Made by a program: the position numbers and the translations under genes. The notes beneath the pieces are model-generated. The model did not search any database, was not told the origin of the DNA, and saw only the letters and a program-made list of their open reading frames with translations. From Mesostigma viride (taxonomy: Eukaryota > Streptophyta > Mesostigmatophyceae > Mesostigmatales > Mesostigmataceae): a stretch of 62,000 bases of DNA. How positions within the stretch are numbered: position 1 is the stretch's first letter; every line of letters begins with the position of its first letter. The stretch covers positions 2,358,844 to 2,420,843 of the forward strand of contig RPFO01000079.1 of NCBI GenBank assembly GCA_009746045.1. The letters run 5' to 3'. Shown in pieces: positions 43,681 through 56,195 of the stretch.

Positions 43681-44188
43681 TTTCACCGCCCAAGCGATGG
43701 CGATGTAGCATGCATTATACATTTATTCGTGCATTAAAAATCACTTTCCTTACAAGCGGCCTTAGCCGACTCCATCTGCCGTTGCCATTTCTCCGTATTG
43801 CATTGTCCGGACACGGTTTTTGTGTCGCAGGTCTTCCCCCGTAAAGGCACAAGCTGCCTGCGCGCGGAATTATGTGCAGACACCTCGGTTTCCAACACGA
43901 CGGCTTCCCGCACATATCGAGCTCTGGATGTACAACATCTTCCCCCGGCGCACTTGCTCCCGGATGGAGCTTCTGTGCGGTGCCGACATCCCCGGAGCTG
44001 TCCTGCGCACCGCATGGAAACAGTATTTCAAGCCACGAAGAGAAGCCACGAATTTGATTAAAAAAAAAAAATTTAAATTATAACATGCCTCCGTGGGGAG
44101 GTCATGTAGCACATATTTCATGATGGATGGGGTGGAGGAAGCCGCGTGATCGAACTATCCTAACTCTATCTAGAAAAGCCTAACTACA

Positions 44189-45886
44189 CTACTCATCAAA
44201 ACGCCTCCTCCGCTTGGGGGGAGGTGGCTTGCCCACAGGGTCGGGCGTGTGTGCCTTGACAATCTTCTTCCACCGCTCCTTGTCCTGCATGGCAGTCCAA
44301 AGACGGGAGAGAGAGTGGATGCGGTACTCAAACTGGGCTGGGACCACTAGGTCGTCCAGCAACATCTGGGTATAGGTCATGGCATGTTTCCCTACCTTTT
44401 TAGGAATGTTCTTGGGGCCAGGCCAGGTCAAAATGTGCCGCCCCGGTTGGCCGAGCCGCTGGGGACCGGCCAGACCAAGGGCGGTGTCGACCTGGCTGGT
44501 GCGAGCAAGATGTCCTACAAATGCTATCCTACGCTGTCTAATCTCGTCCGAAATACGCGGCATACCGTGATACAAAGACTCTAAGGACCTACGCTGAGAA
44601 AACCCGACATTCAGGACCTGTCGGAGCATCCGGGTTACCGTGCCGTCTAGCTTGGCTGCCAGTGTTGCCGTGAGTGTCCATGCCTCGGCGCCATACGTGA
44701 GCACCGTGAGGACGAGGACCTTGAAGAGCATGCGCTTGCGGTGCTCGTCCAGGCCCTTGGAGCGCCAGTAGGTGTTGAGCGAACGGAGCTTGGCCCAGGA
44801 AAGGCCGATGCGGGTGTCCACATCGTCGGCAGTGTCCGGAAGCCAACTCCCCAACAGCTTGAAGCGGTCGCGGAGTGGGACCTCCGTCCCGTCTAGCAGG
44901 CGCGGCAGCGGTGGGCGACTGGAGGCCCCAATCACCATCGCCTCAGTTTTGACACTAATCTCCAACCCCACCGCCCTCGCCTCCAGGCCCAGACAGTCCA
45001 GCCAGGTCTGAATGTGCTCGGGGCGCGCGATGAGGGTGGTGTCGTCCGCGTAAATCAGGTCAGCCAGGCGGTAACCCGTGCTAACCCCGCCGTGCCCACG
45101 CTCGTTAAGGATGTCCAAGCCTGGCTCGAACCCCTTAAGAGCAGTAAAGCGCGCACGTGCCTGGCGCATGACGTGGTCCACGACAATAATGAACAGGTAT
45201 GGAGACAGGACACAACCTTGCCACACCCCGTGGTGAAGGGGGAATGGTGGGGTGGTGCCTTCCGCAGTCCGCACTACTGCCTGTGAGCCCTCATACAGTC
45301 GGCGAATGGCAGCAATAAACGCTGGTGGCACGCGGTCCAGAGCTAGGATGGCCCAAAGAGCCTCCCAGAGGACCGTGTCAAAGGCCTTGATATAGTCAAC
45401 AAAAATGAGGACCAGCGGCAAACTGTCAGGGGGAAGGCGACGCACCTCCTCCATCAACCGGCGCGCGACAAACACAGCCATGACAGTGTTACGACCACTA
45501 CGGAAACCCATCTGAGACTCACCCAGGTGTGGGTCCAGCGCGGCGCGGAGCCTGTGCAGCATCATGCGCATGAAGACCTTCAGCGCGGCGCTCTGGAGGC
45601 AGACACCCCGGTAGTTACCGGGGTCAGCAGCAGAGCCCTTCTTGTACAGCATGACGCGGATGGCCGTCTGCCACTCAGCAGGCGGAGGCTCGTCAGAGAG
45701 CAGGACACGGTTGCAGAACGCCAGCAGAAGATCCCTAACCGCCAGATCAGGGGTCTTCAGCAGCTCAGCAGAAAGGTGGTCGGCCCCGACCGCCGCATCG
45801 TACCGCAGGCGAGCAAGGGCGCCGTCCAATTCCTCCAAAGTGAAGGGGTGGACGACGTCGTTGGTGGCAAGGCAGCCCTCCTTCAA
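44189..45886 (-). pseudogene. LINE ORF2 reverse transcriptase half
   Basis: Open for 565 codons. The RT domain shows LSDEPPPAEWQTAIRVMLYK, NYRGVCLQSAALKVFMR, ESQMGFRSGRNTVMAVF, IFVDYIKAFDTVLW (motif A Asp), GVWQGCVLSPYLFIIVVD and LIYADDTTLIARPEH (YADD at 45,041-45,052). A thumb and C-terminal domain follow, ending KPPPPKRRRRFDE. The true start is upstream in another frame; the frame shifts in the C-rich stretch near 45,900-45,990, so the two halves would need one indel corrected. RT primes cDNA on nicked target DNA in this retrotransposon class. Confidence 0.85.
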
Positions 45887-47367
45887 GGCGGGGACTTGGT
45901 AGTCCGCGGCCGAGGAGGGGGGCGCTGGCGGCGGCGGGGGTCCGGCGACCCCGAGGCGGGCGGCCGTCTCGGGGTGAAGCGGCGGGGGGGGGCGCGAGCC
46001 CCACCGGTCAAGGAAACATTGTGGGCCAACCAGCGGTCAAGGCTTACCGGCGCCGTGCCGTCCCCCGTGTGCTCCACCGGGGTGCGCTGCCGCCGGCCGC
46101 CGAGCCGGTCGAGGTGGTACCACATGTCCTTGCCCTGGTTGCGAGCCTGGCAGGCCTTGGCATCCGCGATGCACTGGGCCGCCTCCGCGTCCTGAGCATG
46201 CTCGTAGGCCTCCACAAGGGCGGCCTTGAGCAATGGTTTCTGCAGCGGGTCCCGGTTACGCTTGAGGCGGTGCCGGGCGGCCAAGACCTTGGGGTCCTGG
46301 CGGTAGAGCGGGCCGGGGCGGCGGCGGGGCATGACCGGCAGGTGCCGGGCCGCCAGCAACGGGGCACGGGCCGCAAAGCCCGCAAAAATGGCTGCGTTGG
46401 GGGCACCCTTGTCCAGCTCGTCGACGTCCGCCCGGGCGTCCAGTGCCGACAGGTACTTCCGTCGGCACCAGTTCCGCTCGTGCTCGGCGTCCGTCCAGTC
46501 CTCAGGATCTCCCTTGACCGGACGTAGAGCAGACCAGTCAGGGCGGACCACTGGGGCGCGGCGCGCGGGGACGTGGAACCGGAGCCGAAGGGTCGCGCGC
46601 ACCAACCGGTGGTCAGAGCACACCGTGGGCGTGTCAAACACTCGGGTGTCCAGAACCGAGGTACACCTGGGCTGCCGTACCACCACGTAGTCCAGACAGG
46701 CCTGACGGCCGTTAGGGCCACGAAAAGTGACCAAGTCCTGGGAGGGACGTTGGAAGTGGCAGTTGACAGCAACCATCCCGCTATCCCGCAAAAAGGCAGA
46801 AAACAGGGGAGTGTTGTCATTAGCAGCAGTGTCAGCAGGCGCAAAGCGACTGCCAGCAGTACCCACGGGGAGCGTGGCATTGGCGTCTAGCAGCATAACC
46901 AAAAAGTGGCGGGCCGGGGTGGCCCCCTCAAGGCTATGCAAGTCCTCGAAGAACTTCTGGCGTTCCAACGCAGGTAGACCACTATGGGGTGCGTAGCCCA
47001 CCCCCACCGTGAGGTGGTGTTTAGTCCGCCCCTCGACGGAGGTGAAGTGTGCTACCATAAGGCGCGGCGTTAGAAACTTAAGCGTGCTGAGGCTAGCAAC
47101 TGCCAGCGGCGAACACAAAAGACCAACACCACCTTGGCCAGACGTACCGCTGCCAGCGAAGAAAAACCGCCAGCCACCCGCCAAGCGATCAGTGCTCACC
47201 ATGCCAAGTGGCACCGTGCGGCGGTGTTCCTGGACGCCTAATATAGACACACGATGCTCAATGCAGAATGCGACTAGCTCCTCTACCCGGCAGCTATGGT
47301 CGTCATCTAGCAATGTGCGGGTGTTAAAAGTGGCAAGACGAATTTGATATTGAGCATAAAGTGGCAC
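45883..47367 (-). pseudogene. LINE ORF2 endonuclease half
   Basis: 494 open codons. The APE-type endonuclease shows IRLATFNTRTL, ILGVQEHRR (catalytic Glu), GVGYAPHSG, LVMLLDANATLPVGT, LDYVVVRQ and VCSDHRLVRATL (the terminal SDH motif), followed by a basic linker. The endonuclease looks complete. The last ~50 residues (Pro/Arg-rich) are probably the wrong frame after the indel. No ORF1 lies upstream; the element stops near 47,368. Confidence 0.85.
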
Positions 47368-47689
47368 GACGAATTTGATATTGACTTGATATTGTCGTCA
47401 GAAGACTTGATATGCTATTTTCTGTGAAGGCGTTGGATTTTTGTGCATGACATGTAATCCTGCATTTAATAATGAAATTTTTTATGAAATAGGAACTCGT
47501 CTTGCATGAGCCTTGCTGCAAATGCCATTCATTTTTTTTCCCCCGGGTAAATGGGTGTTAGGGGTTAGGTTGACCGAAATTTTAAGTGAAATCAAAGTGA
47601 AATTCTGATAAGTGACATGCGTACTGCAATTCAGAACGACATAGCGACATGATTGTAGTACCGGTAGTGTACGCGAGAAGCATACGACG

Positions 47690-47990
47690 TCGTAACCTAC
47701 GGGACCAAGTACCGGGATCGTAAATTACCAACTCGTAGATTACTACCTCGCAAATTACTACCTCGTACCTTACTACCTCGTAAATTACTACCTCGTACCT
47801 TACTACCTCGTAAATTACTACCTCGTACATTACTACCTCGTACATTACTACCTCGTAAATTACTACCTCGTAAATTACTACCTCGTAATTTACGACGTCG
47901 GATCTTACCTCGGATCAAACTCGTAGCTTACGAGAAAGATCCGACCTCGGATGTAAACCGTAAGAGTAGTCTGTGCCGTAAATTACCACC
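47690..47990. repeat. Right subterminal repeats of the CACTA-like element
   Basis: About ten copies of a 15-bp motif TTACTACCTCGTAAA (variants GTACC, GCAAA) are in direct orientation, grading into inverted GGATC..CCGAGG motifs near the terminus. Related but more diverged motifs sit at 32,195-32,420. CACTA elements typically have such transposase-binding arrays. Confidence 0.8.
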
Positions 47991-48043
47991 TCGTAATTTA
48001 CGCCTCGGATCCTTTTTACTACCCTCGGACGAAAAGTATAGTG
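47988..48043 (-). repeat. Right terminal inverted repeat (56 bp) of the CACTA-like element
   Basis: Reverse complement of 32,180-32,235 without mismatch; ends in GAAAAGTATAGTG, after which LINE sequence resumes. Confidence 0.9.
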
Positions 48044-49746
48044 CTCGATCAAAGCCGATTACCACTCGGCCATCCGGCAGGCGACCAAGGAGCAGGAGGA
48101 CCTTCATGTCTGCGAGTACTTCGCCCACCTCAAGGACCAGCACGGCAAGTACGCCTGGACCCGCCTGCGTCACGCCCGGCAACGGCCCGCCGGCGGCGGC
48201 GCGCAGCCGGCGCTGCGGACGCTCTCTGGCTCACCGCAGCAGCAGCTCGACCAGTGGTATTCCTCCCAGTCCCGGCTGCTCGGCGCCCCCCCGCCGCCTC
48301 CGCCGCCTTGGCCCTCTGGCGGCCGTGCGCCTGGCAGTAGCGCCTGCGGACGTCCCTCCGCCGCCCACGCCGGCCGCCGCTGAGCAGGACTACACGTACC
48401 CAGCCCTGACGGAACCCCTGGCCGACCCCAACGAGCTGCCGCCGTTCACCGAGCTCGAGCTGAGCACCGCCGCCAAGCAACTCCGCTTCTACGCCGCCGT
48501 TGGACTTGACCAGCTCCCAGCCCCGCGGTGATTATTAAGCTGACGTCGGCGCTCACGGGGTTCCTGCTTGACGTCTGCAACCGGATCCTGCATGCTTGCC
48601 GACGCGCCGCCGATTCCTGAGTGGCAGCGCAGCTACCGTATTATGCTGTACAAAAACAAAGGTTCGCCTGACGACCCCGCCAACTACAGAGGAGTCTGCA
48701 TCCAGATCGAGCGCCGCACTCAAGCTGTACATGTGAATGATCCTCAACCGCCTTCGTTCTGCTCTCGACTGTCACCTTGGGGAAAGTCAAGTGGGCTTCC
48801 GTCCTGGGCGCAACACCGCCATGGCCATCTTCGTCGCGTGTCGCCTCTTCGAGGAAATCGCTCTCCAGCAACCTCAGTGGTGAGTTTCCCGCCATCCTGA
48901 TCTTCGTCGACTTCATCAAGGCTTTTAATTCTGTCCTCTGGGACGCTCTAATGGCTGTACTTGCTCGCGCTCGCGTCCCCACTCCCCTGATTACCGTCAT
49001 CCGCACGCTGTATATGAGGGGTCGACCACTTCGGTGCGCACTCAACACGGCATCACCCGGCCATGCCCACTGCAGACCGGCGTGTGGCACTGAGGGTTGC
49101 GTCCTGTCACTCCTGTCGCCGTACCTGTTTATTATTGTAGTGGATTATGTTATGCGCCAGGCACGTGCTCGCTTTGCTAGCATTGCAGGCCGTGCCCCTG
49201 CTGGCCTATAGCGATCACGAACGAGCTTGGGGAAGGGGGGCCGACTAACAAGCAGAATTTACTAGCTGACCTCATTTATGCCGACGACATCACGCTCATC
49301 GAGAAGCCGGAGTCTGCCCAACTTTGGCTGGACTGCCTGGCGCTCGAGGCTCGGGCGGTTGGTCTAGAAATCAGCCCCAAAACGGAGGCCCTGGCCCTCG
49401 GCATGGCAGGGCCCCCACCCACACTCCGACTCTTAGACGATACCGAGGTCAACTACCCTCCTTCAGGCCGCTTCAAGCTGCTCGGCAGTTGGCTTCACGA
49501 CTGCGAGGACGACATGACGACACGGATCGGCATGGCGTGGGTGCACCTCCATGACCACCGCCGCTGGTGGAGCAACCCCGCCCTACCCCGGATCGTCAAG
49601 CGTGACCTAGCTTCAAGGTCGCCATTCTGACGATCCTGACCTATAGAGACGTGGACACTGACGCAGGAGCTGGAGCAACGACTCGACGGCGCCGTCACCA
49701 AGATGCTGCGCACGGCCCTTAACATCCCCTTTGGTTTGCACCTTAG
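48044..49746 (+). pseudogene. LINE ORF2, linker and RT part (right piece)
   Basis: Resumes the LINE interrupted at 32,179: IKADYHSAIRQATKEQEDLH and YFAHLKDQHGKYAWTRLRHA, then NELPPFTELELSTAAKQLRF, RT blocks FVDFIKAFNSVLWDAL and SPYLFIIVVDYVMRQARAR, and LIYADDITLIEKPESAQLW (near 49,278). Frameshifts and small deletions are frequent compared with the minus-strand relative at 54.8-56.2 kb. It is interrupted after TTAG at 49,746 by another insertion. Confidence 0.8.
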
Positions 49747-51435
49747 CCCCTAAATGGTCTGAGATCCTGCCGATAAATCGGCTGGATCTTCACAATTTTG
49801 CAAACCAGATGCCATCCAACCTACCCATATCCAATGGCTGTCCTTGGGGGCCAAGCATGTCCATGAGTTGCCCTTCGGGTTGGTATATCACAACCTCACA
49901 TATATGCAGGGTAGGCCATGTATAACTGCCGTCAAAGTCAGGGGGGTCAAGACGCGCGTTTTCATTTTTGGTAGAATGTGCATTTTGAATTATGTTATAA
50001 GACCTAGGCACCTACCACTTCAGGGATGATAAACAATTAGTTGCTGAACAGTTTTAGCCATTGGGGTCATCATTTGGGTGGGTATACCAGCAGTTACACC
50101 CAGTACAGCCCATAGGGGTACCGTTGGTAAAAAGCAACCAAGGGGGTAGGGGTGGGCATACTACCTACTAATATAGCCACCAACCATGCCAAACAATACA
50201 TTTCCCTTCCACAATGATGGGGAAACATAACTGCATCATCACACTGCCCTTACATGGCACCTATGTGCAGGTGCTACCTTGTCCATGCACGTAGGTAACG
50301 TGGTACGGATACCCTACGCAAGGCATGCATTCTAGGAGGCAGCCACCAACAAACTAGTGATGTTGAGCCTATTTCAGCCTGCCCTAGCAAGGATAAACTA
50401 GGCCTAAGCTGCTATAGCTTGCCAGGTGATGGCCAGCACACCTGGTGGCACATGCTGTCAATGGGAAGCTTTTACTCACCAGTTACGTGCTTGATGATGC
50501 CACAGCGACCAGCCAACTGCCTCACACTCATGCAATATGTGTATGGGAAATGTATAACAAACATATATGGAGGTATTCAAACCCATACAGCCTCTAAAAC
50601 TTATCACCATCACCCTGTGGCAGGTCAACTGACTGAGGGAAGCATCTAAGAAGGGTGTTTTAGAAAGGGGCCAGGCCAGGGTCAAGAAAGAGCATGAATA
50701 ATGCAAAAAGAATGTGCTACACAAGCTAGAACGTATATATAAACGTCAAACATCGATAGGAAAACGATGCTTAAGCTTTACCAGGCATGGATGGCGTTAC
50801 CTTGGCCCAGGCGGTGGCCGCAAAATGGCGCATTTCGGCACACCAAAGTTGTGCAGCATGGTCGCTGGATTCGGCGATTTCTGGCCACCCTTGCACGTTT
50901 ACGACTACTATGTATCATAAAAAGTATAAAGAAACCGATATATCCTTTAAAATACGCCGGAAAGGTATTGCTGTCAACGTTTCTATCGTCCGGCCTGATC
51001 GCAGTTTTTTCCAGCAAGAACGCTGCCGACACCTATCAAATGGCATTCCCGCGAACCAGAAATTGGCCTGTATGATCTTTAGGACGTATCAAATCAATAT
51101 CCTAAGTTTGGTCAGAAAATTCGAACGCAAACGTAAATGCCATGCGTGGGCGCAAGCCGCCATGGCCAGGTCGTCGTTTTCCGAAATGCACGTTGTACGT
51201 GAAAAAGTACCCTGACCCCTTGTACTTTGACCGGCCAGAACACCTCTATAACTTTGTCAGAAGTATGCAAACCCATATACCATGCTTTAGAGTATTTTAT
51301 AAACTTTCGATCTTCTCAGCTAAACTTTTCCTAATTCTCAATAGTTTTCGCGGCATTTGGTCGCCCGAGAAGGGGCCGATGCATCGGCTGGAACTCGATT
51401 TTTGGCGGAAAATCGGCCGCAAGACCATTTAGGGG
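49747..51435. mobile_element. 1.69-kb element with TTAG duplication
   Basis: Ends are CCCCTAAATGGTCT and its complement AGACCATTTAGGGG. TTAG flanks both sides (49743-49746, 51436-51439). The uninterrupted relative at 54,890-54,905 (minus strand: TTGCACATTAGTAATGAGG) has a single TTAG, confirming the insertion. A 4-bp TTAN target and a CCC-type terminus suggest piggyBac-like mobilisation. No transposase is visible, so it is non-autonomous. Confidence 0.85.
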
Positions 51436-51990
51436 TTAGTAATGAGGATTTGTACGCTGATTTGCCCTATATGTTTCCCACATTATTATTAGGCACAGGC
51501 GCCTGGGCCTAGCCGGGCACCTGGCCCGCACAGATCAGGTAGATACATCAGATAGACTAGCTGGCACCAAGCCCGCCCAGCCTGGGCGATACGTCCTCAC
51601 CTGGCGTGCCCCCGGCCGCGCGCGGCAGGGCCGCCACCCGTGGACTTTTCGTGATACTAAGCCTCGGCATGGACATGTGCTACACTAGACGTGACGGGCT
51701 CACACCGGCCGGGCAGCCTCCTGGTTTGTCTGTAATATGGAGGCAGATGGTGCGCAAGGATAGATGGCAAGTAGTGATGAAGGAGACCACCCCCAAGCCT
51801 GTGGGGGCTCCGCGTGTGACCAAGTATGGCATTCATAGCGATTCGGGCCGCGGTGCCCACACCGGCCCTGTAACTAGGACCTAGATAGCTTACACCATCC
51901 ATTCCATCCAATGTTCCCCTCCCACTGAGGACTTATGCTCACGTGACGCAGTCACGTGTCTATTACTTAATTAATTAATTAATTAATAGC
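51436..51990 (+). pseudogene. LINE ORF2 C-terminus and 3' end (last piece)
   Basis: Continues the split LINE: NEDLYADLPYM-type block, a GRYVLTWRAPGRARQGRHPW region, KDRWQVVMKETTPKPVGAPR, then the hairpin TCACGTGACGCAGTCACGTG and the (TTAA)n tail at about 51,965-51,988. Confidence 0.75.
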
Positions 51991-52224
51991 CCTATACCAT
52001 GTAGCTTGTATCCATTGGTAGTCACTGCCGCAATGGCAGCCAAGCCTAGAAATGTTTGCCTAGCTGTGCCACCATACCTAGTCACGTGCATCGCTAACAC
52101 ACGGTACACAAACAGCCATAGCCCTTAGCTTAGTCCTTGTACAGCCATGCTACGTCCTGGCTATGATCAGATTACTTCTTAGATGCACATGCTAATATAA
52201 TTTTCCGAAGCTATTACGCAATAT

Positions 52225-53640
52225 ATGACGAGCAAACGCCCCTTGCCGCAACGCAGCCTGGCGGCTGCGCGCTCGGCAATGAAAGTCCGTCGGCAGCTTC
52301 GGCAGCAGATTCGCCCTCAAGCCCGGAAGGCAACGGTGACACTAGTCGTGCACTGGTGGTTGCCCAGCCCCCTCACGGACTTGCCTCGCCCTCTGCATCG
52401 CCTGAGCCTAAAAGCAGCCGCCCTGACCTGATCCGCCCCCTGATGAGCCGGGCTGGAAAGAAATCGACTTTGACGCCAAATCAGCTGCATGGTGGACACA
52501 ATTAAGGCCAAGCAGCTCCCATCCAGTTTATGAACGGCGTGTTCTACGGGTCGCGCACCTCGCTTCTTGCCCTGTGCAAGCACTTTTACGTCCAAGGTCG
52601 CATCATTTCGCCTACCCGCAATGATTACTCGACAGATCTGTCCCGCTACTCCCGCCCCCGCCTTCAGCTCCTCGCCCTCTGCTGCCTCCTCGGGCGCTCT
52701 GTCGCCGAGATCTGGGCCCCCCCCTCCACCACCGAAATTCGCTCCATTATCAACAAGGCCATCGAAAAGCACGTGACACCCCTGGCCGCAGATGTGGCGG
52801 CCATGGGCGGCACGCTGGCTGCCGAGCTTCCCCTCCCGGCCTCTCCTCCACCACCACCGCCACCTCCAAGCAGCCTCCTCGCCTCCACCTCCACTCCACC
52901 ACAACCGACGCCCTCACCGCCCAGCTCCTCGCCATCGACAAATGCCTGCAGGACAATGCCATAGCCATCGAATCCTTGCAGAACACCGCCGGCATCACTG
53001 CCCAGGCGGTGAAGGACATCGCCGCTCGGCCAGCCCCTGCTGGCCCTGCCGGCGATGCTCCTCCCATCCCGACCTGGGCGGACATGCTTATGCAGCACGC
53101 CACCTCCACCACCTCCGCCGTCGCCGCCCAGCTTAAGCAGCAGACGCTGGACCTCCGCGAGGAGGCCGAGCTCGCCAAGCGCAGCCTTAACGTCATAGTC
53201 AAGCACTTCGACCCGCTGCAGGACGAGACCTCCGAGACCCTTGCCCTGGCGTTTGAGAACAAAATCCTTGTCCCCATGGCTATCACTGGTAAGGGCAAGC
53301 CGCGGGGGGTGACTCGCCTTCCCCGCTCGCGGGGTAAGGCCGGCCCCTGCCCCTTGCTCCTCACCTTTGACACCATGGCGGATAAGATGGAGTTCCTCAA
53401 GTGTCGCAAGCGGCTTGGGGGGACCGCCTACACGCTGGACGACGACTTGACCTTGACGCAGCAACAACGGCGACGGGAGCTATGGCCGACCTACCTCCAG
53501 CTTCGGCAGACGGCGGGGCAGAAGCCGGTCTACTGGAAGGGGGCCGACATCTACGTCGCCCACAACAAGCCCTGGCAGGCGACCCCTGCCGCCCCAGCCA
53601 CCCCAGCCACCCCAGCCTAGGGAATATAAAGCAGTAGTGT
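52225..53640 (+). pseudogene. LINE ORF1, nearly complete, without ORF2
   Basis: The N-terminal part reads MNGVFYGSRTSLLALCKHFY and SVAEIWAPPSTTEIRSIINK (52,530-52,830), then changes frame in a Pro/Ser-rich stretch near 52,850-52,950. The C-terminal 214 codons (52,976-53,620) are intact: coiled coil QQTLDLREEAELAKRSLNV, RRM-like block ending LLTFDTMADKMEFLKCRKRL, and TLTQQQRRRELWPTYLQLRQ, GQKPVYWKGADIYV. This is a LINE ORF1 RNA-binding protein. It is followed by AGTAGTGTAGATTAG as in the 38.0-kb copy, not by ORF2. Confidence 0.7.
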
Positions 53641-53818
53641 AGATTAGAAAGCTTAGTGACGTGGCCATGTATCAAAGAGACAACCAGCGCAGGCCAGAAA
53701 TCGGGAGAATCCGGACCATGGTAGCTCGAGCCTGCCGTTATCTTTTCCGCGTTTTCGAGTCGAGATGTATGCCTACGTGATGGGTCCACACCCGCCCTTG
53801 CAATTAATTAATTAATTT

Positions 53819-54356
53819 ATTAATAGACACGTGACTGCGTCACGTGAGCATAAGTCCTCAGTGGGAGGGGAACATGGGATGGAATGGATTAATTAATTTA
53901 TTAATAGACACGTGACTGCGTCACGTGAGCATAAGTCCTCAGTGGGAGGGGAACATGGGATGGAATGGATGGTATAAGCTATCTAGGTCCTAGTTACAGG
54001 GGTGTGGGCACCGCGGCCCGAATCGCTATGAATGCCATACTTGGTCACACGCGGAGCCCCCACAGGCTTGGGGGTGGTCTCCTTCATCACTACTTGCCAT
54101 CTATCCTTGCGCACCATCTGCCTCCATATTACAGACAAACCAGGAGGCTGCCCGGGGGTGAGCCCGTCACGTCTAGTGTAGCACATGTCCATGCCGAGTC
54201 TATCACGAAAAGTCCACGGGTGGCGGCCCTGCCGCGCGCGGCCGGGGGCACGCCAGGTGAGGACATAGCGCCCAGGCTGGGCGGGCTTGGTGCCAGCTAG
54301 TCTATCTGATGTATCTACCTGATCTGTGCGGGCCAGGTGCCCGGCTAGGCCCAGGC
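53819..54356 (-). pseudogene. LINE copy B, 3' part with duplicated terminus
   Basis: The 3' terminus (hairpin CACGTGACTGCGTCACGTG, then GGGAGGGGAACATGGGATGG) occurs twice in tandem (53,819-53,888 and 53,889-53,970), each with its AATTAATTTATTAAT tail. ORF2 C-terminal sequence follows up to the MITE at 54,357. Confidence 0.75.
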
Positions 54357-54840
54357 GGCCGGGCCCACTTCAAATGTTCCGAAAAGTGTGACACTTTTTG
54401 TCGTTTTTTCGACTTTTTCGACGATCGTCACTCTGCAGAGTGATTCGTCGTGCGAAATCGTGCGAAATTGTGCGAAATTTGCTGAAATCGTGTGAAATTT
54501 GCTGAAATCGTGCGAAATTTGCTGAAATCGTGCGAAATTTCATGTGAAAAATGTCGACGGTAAAAAATTTTGATGTCCACAACGTGTGTGAATTCATGCG
54601 AAATTTTGTCAAACGTCACTCCCCAAAACGACCCTTGGTTGAAATCCATGCGAAATCGTGCGAAATCATGCAAAATTGTGCGAAATCGTGCGAAATCGTG
54701 CGAAAATGTGTGAAAATTTTGCGAAAATCACGCGAAAATCACGCGAACTCGTGCGAAATTTTATTATTTTTTTTGCGAAAATAGCGAAAAAGTGTCACAC
54801 ACTTGGCTTGGACGGCGGAACATTTGAAGTGGGCCCGGCC
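54357..54840. mobile_element. 484-bp MITE with GGCCGGGCCCACTTC termini
   Basis: Inverted termini share GGCCGGGCCCACTTCAAATG then TTC. AGGC flanks both sides (54353-54356, 54841-54844); the uninterrupted LINE at 51,498-51,510 has one copy. The interior consists of short repeats of GCGAAATCGTGCGAAATTTG on both sides of a centre of symmetry. No coding capacity. Confidence 0.85.
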
Positions 54841-56195
54841 AGGCGCCTGTGCCTAATAATGTGGGAAACATAGGGCAAATCAGCGTACAAATCCTCATTA
54901 CTAATGTGCAAACCAAAGGGGATGTTAAGGGCCTTGCGCAGCATCTTGGTGACGGCGCCGTCGAGTCGTTGCTCCAGCTCCTGCATCAGTGTCCACGTCT
55001 CGGCGCCGTAGGTCAGGATCGTCAGAATGACGACCTTGAAGAGGTCACGCTTGACGATCCGGGGTAGGGCGGGGTTGCTCCACCAGCGGCGGTGGTCATG
55101 GAGGTGCGCCCACGCCATGCCGATCCGTGTCGTCATGTCGTCCTCGCAGTCGGGAAGCCAACTGCCGAGCAGCTTGAAGCGGCCTGAAGGAGGGTAGTTG
55201 ACCTCGGCATCGTCTAAGAGGCGGAGTGTGGGTGGGGGCCCTGCCATGCCGAGGGCCAGGGCCTCCGTTTTGGGGCTGATTTCTAGACCAACCGCCCGAG
55301 CCTCGAGCGCCAGGCAGTCCAGCCAAAGTTGGGCAGACTCCGGCTTCTCGATGAGCGTGATGTCGTCGGCATAAATGAGGTCAGCTAGTAAATTCTGCTT
55401 GTTAGTCGGCCCCCCTTCCCCAATTAAGCTCGTTCGTGATCGCTAGGCCAGGGGCACGGCCTGCAATGCTAGCAAAGCGAGCACGTGCCTGGCGCATATG
55501 TAACATAATCCACTACAATAATAAACAGGTACGGCGACAGGACGCAACCCTGCCAGACGCCGGTCTGCAGTGGGCATGGCGGGGTAATGCCGTGGTGAGT
55601 GCGCACCGAAGTGGTCGACCCCTCATACAGCGTGCGGATGACGGTAATCAGGGGAGTGGGGACGCGAGCGCGAGCAAGTACAGCCCATAGAGCGTCCCAG
55701 AGGACAGAATCAAAAGCCTTGATGAAGTCGACGAAGATCAGGATTGCGGGAAACTCACCAGGTTGCAGGAGAGCGATTTCCTCGAAGAGGCGACGCGCGA
55801 CGAAGATGGCCATGACGGTGTTGCGCCCAGGACGGAAGCCCATTTGACTTTCCCCAAGGTGACAGTCGAGAGCAGAACGAAGGCGGTTGAGGATCATGCG
55901 CATGAACAACTTAAGTGCGGCGCTCTGGATGCATACTCCTCTGTAGTTGGCGGGGTCGTCAGGGGAACCTTTGTTTTTGTACAGCATAATACGGTAGCTG
56001 TGCTGCCACTCAGGAATCGGCGGCGCGTCGGCAAGCAGGATCCGGTTGCAGACGTCAAGCAGGAACCCCGTGAGCGCCGTCAGCTTAATCACCGGGGCTG
56101 GGAGCTGGTCAGGTCCAACGGCGGCATAGAAGCGGAGTTGCTTGGCGGCGGTGCTCAGCTCGAGCTCGGTGAACGGCGGGAGCTCGTTGGGGTCG
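54841..56195 (-). pseudogene. LINE copy B, reverse transcriptase
   Basis: 207 open codons (55469-56092) read FLLDVCNRILLADAPPIPEW, YKNKGSPDDPANYRGVCIQS, ESQMGFRPGRNTVMAIFVAR, IFVDFIKAFDSVLWDALWAV and GVWQGCVLSPYLFIIVVDYV. A YADD-containing part (LIYADDITLIEKPE, 55,340-55,390) and thumb region (54,841-55,247) are in other frames. It is the same family as the split LINE and about 90% or more identical by eye. 5'-truncated at 56,195. Confidence 0.85.

Larger units (their letters stand above)
44057..47368 (-). mobile_element. LINE with nearly intact ORF2, 5'-truncated
   Basis: Carries endonuclease, reverse transcriptase, C-terminal domain and 3' tail, but no ORF1. The tail on the minus strand has GTGCTACATGACCTCCCCAC then GGAGGCATGTTATAATTTAAA, the window's shared hairpin tail. 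It is nested in the CACTA-like element. A single frameshift separates the two long open frames, so it is the youngest-looking LINE here. Confidence 0.85.
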
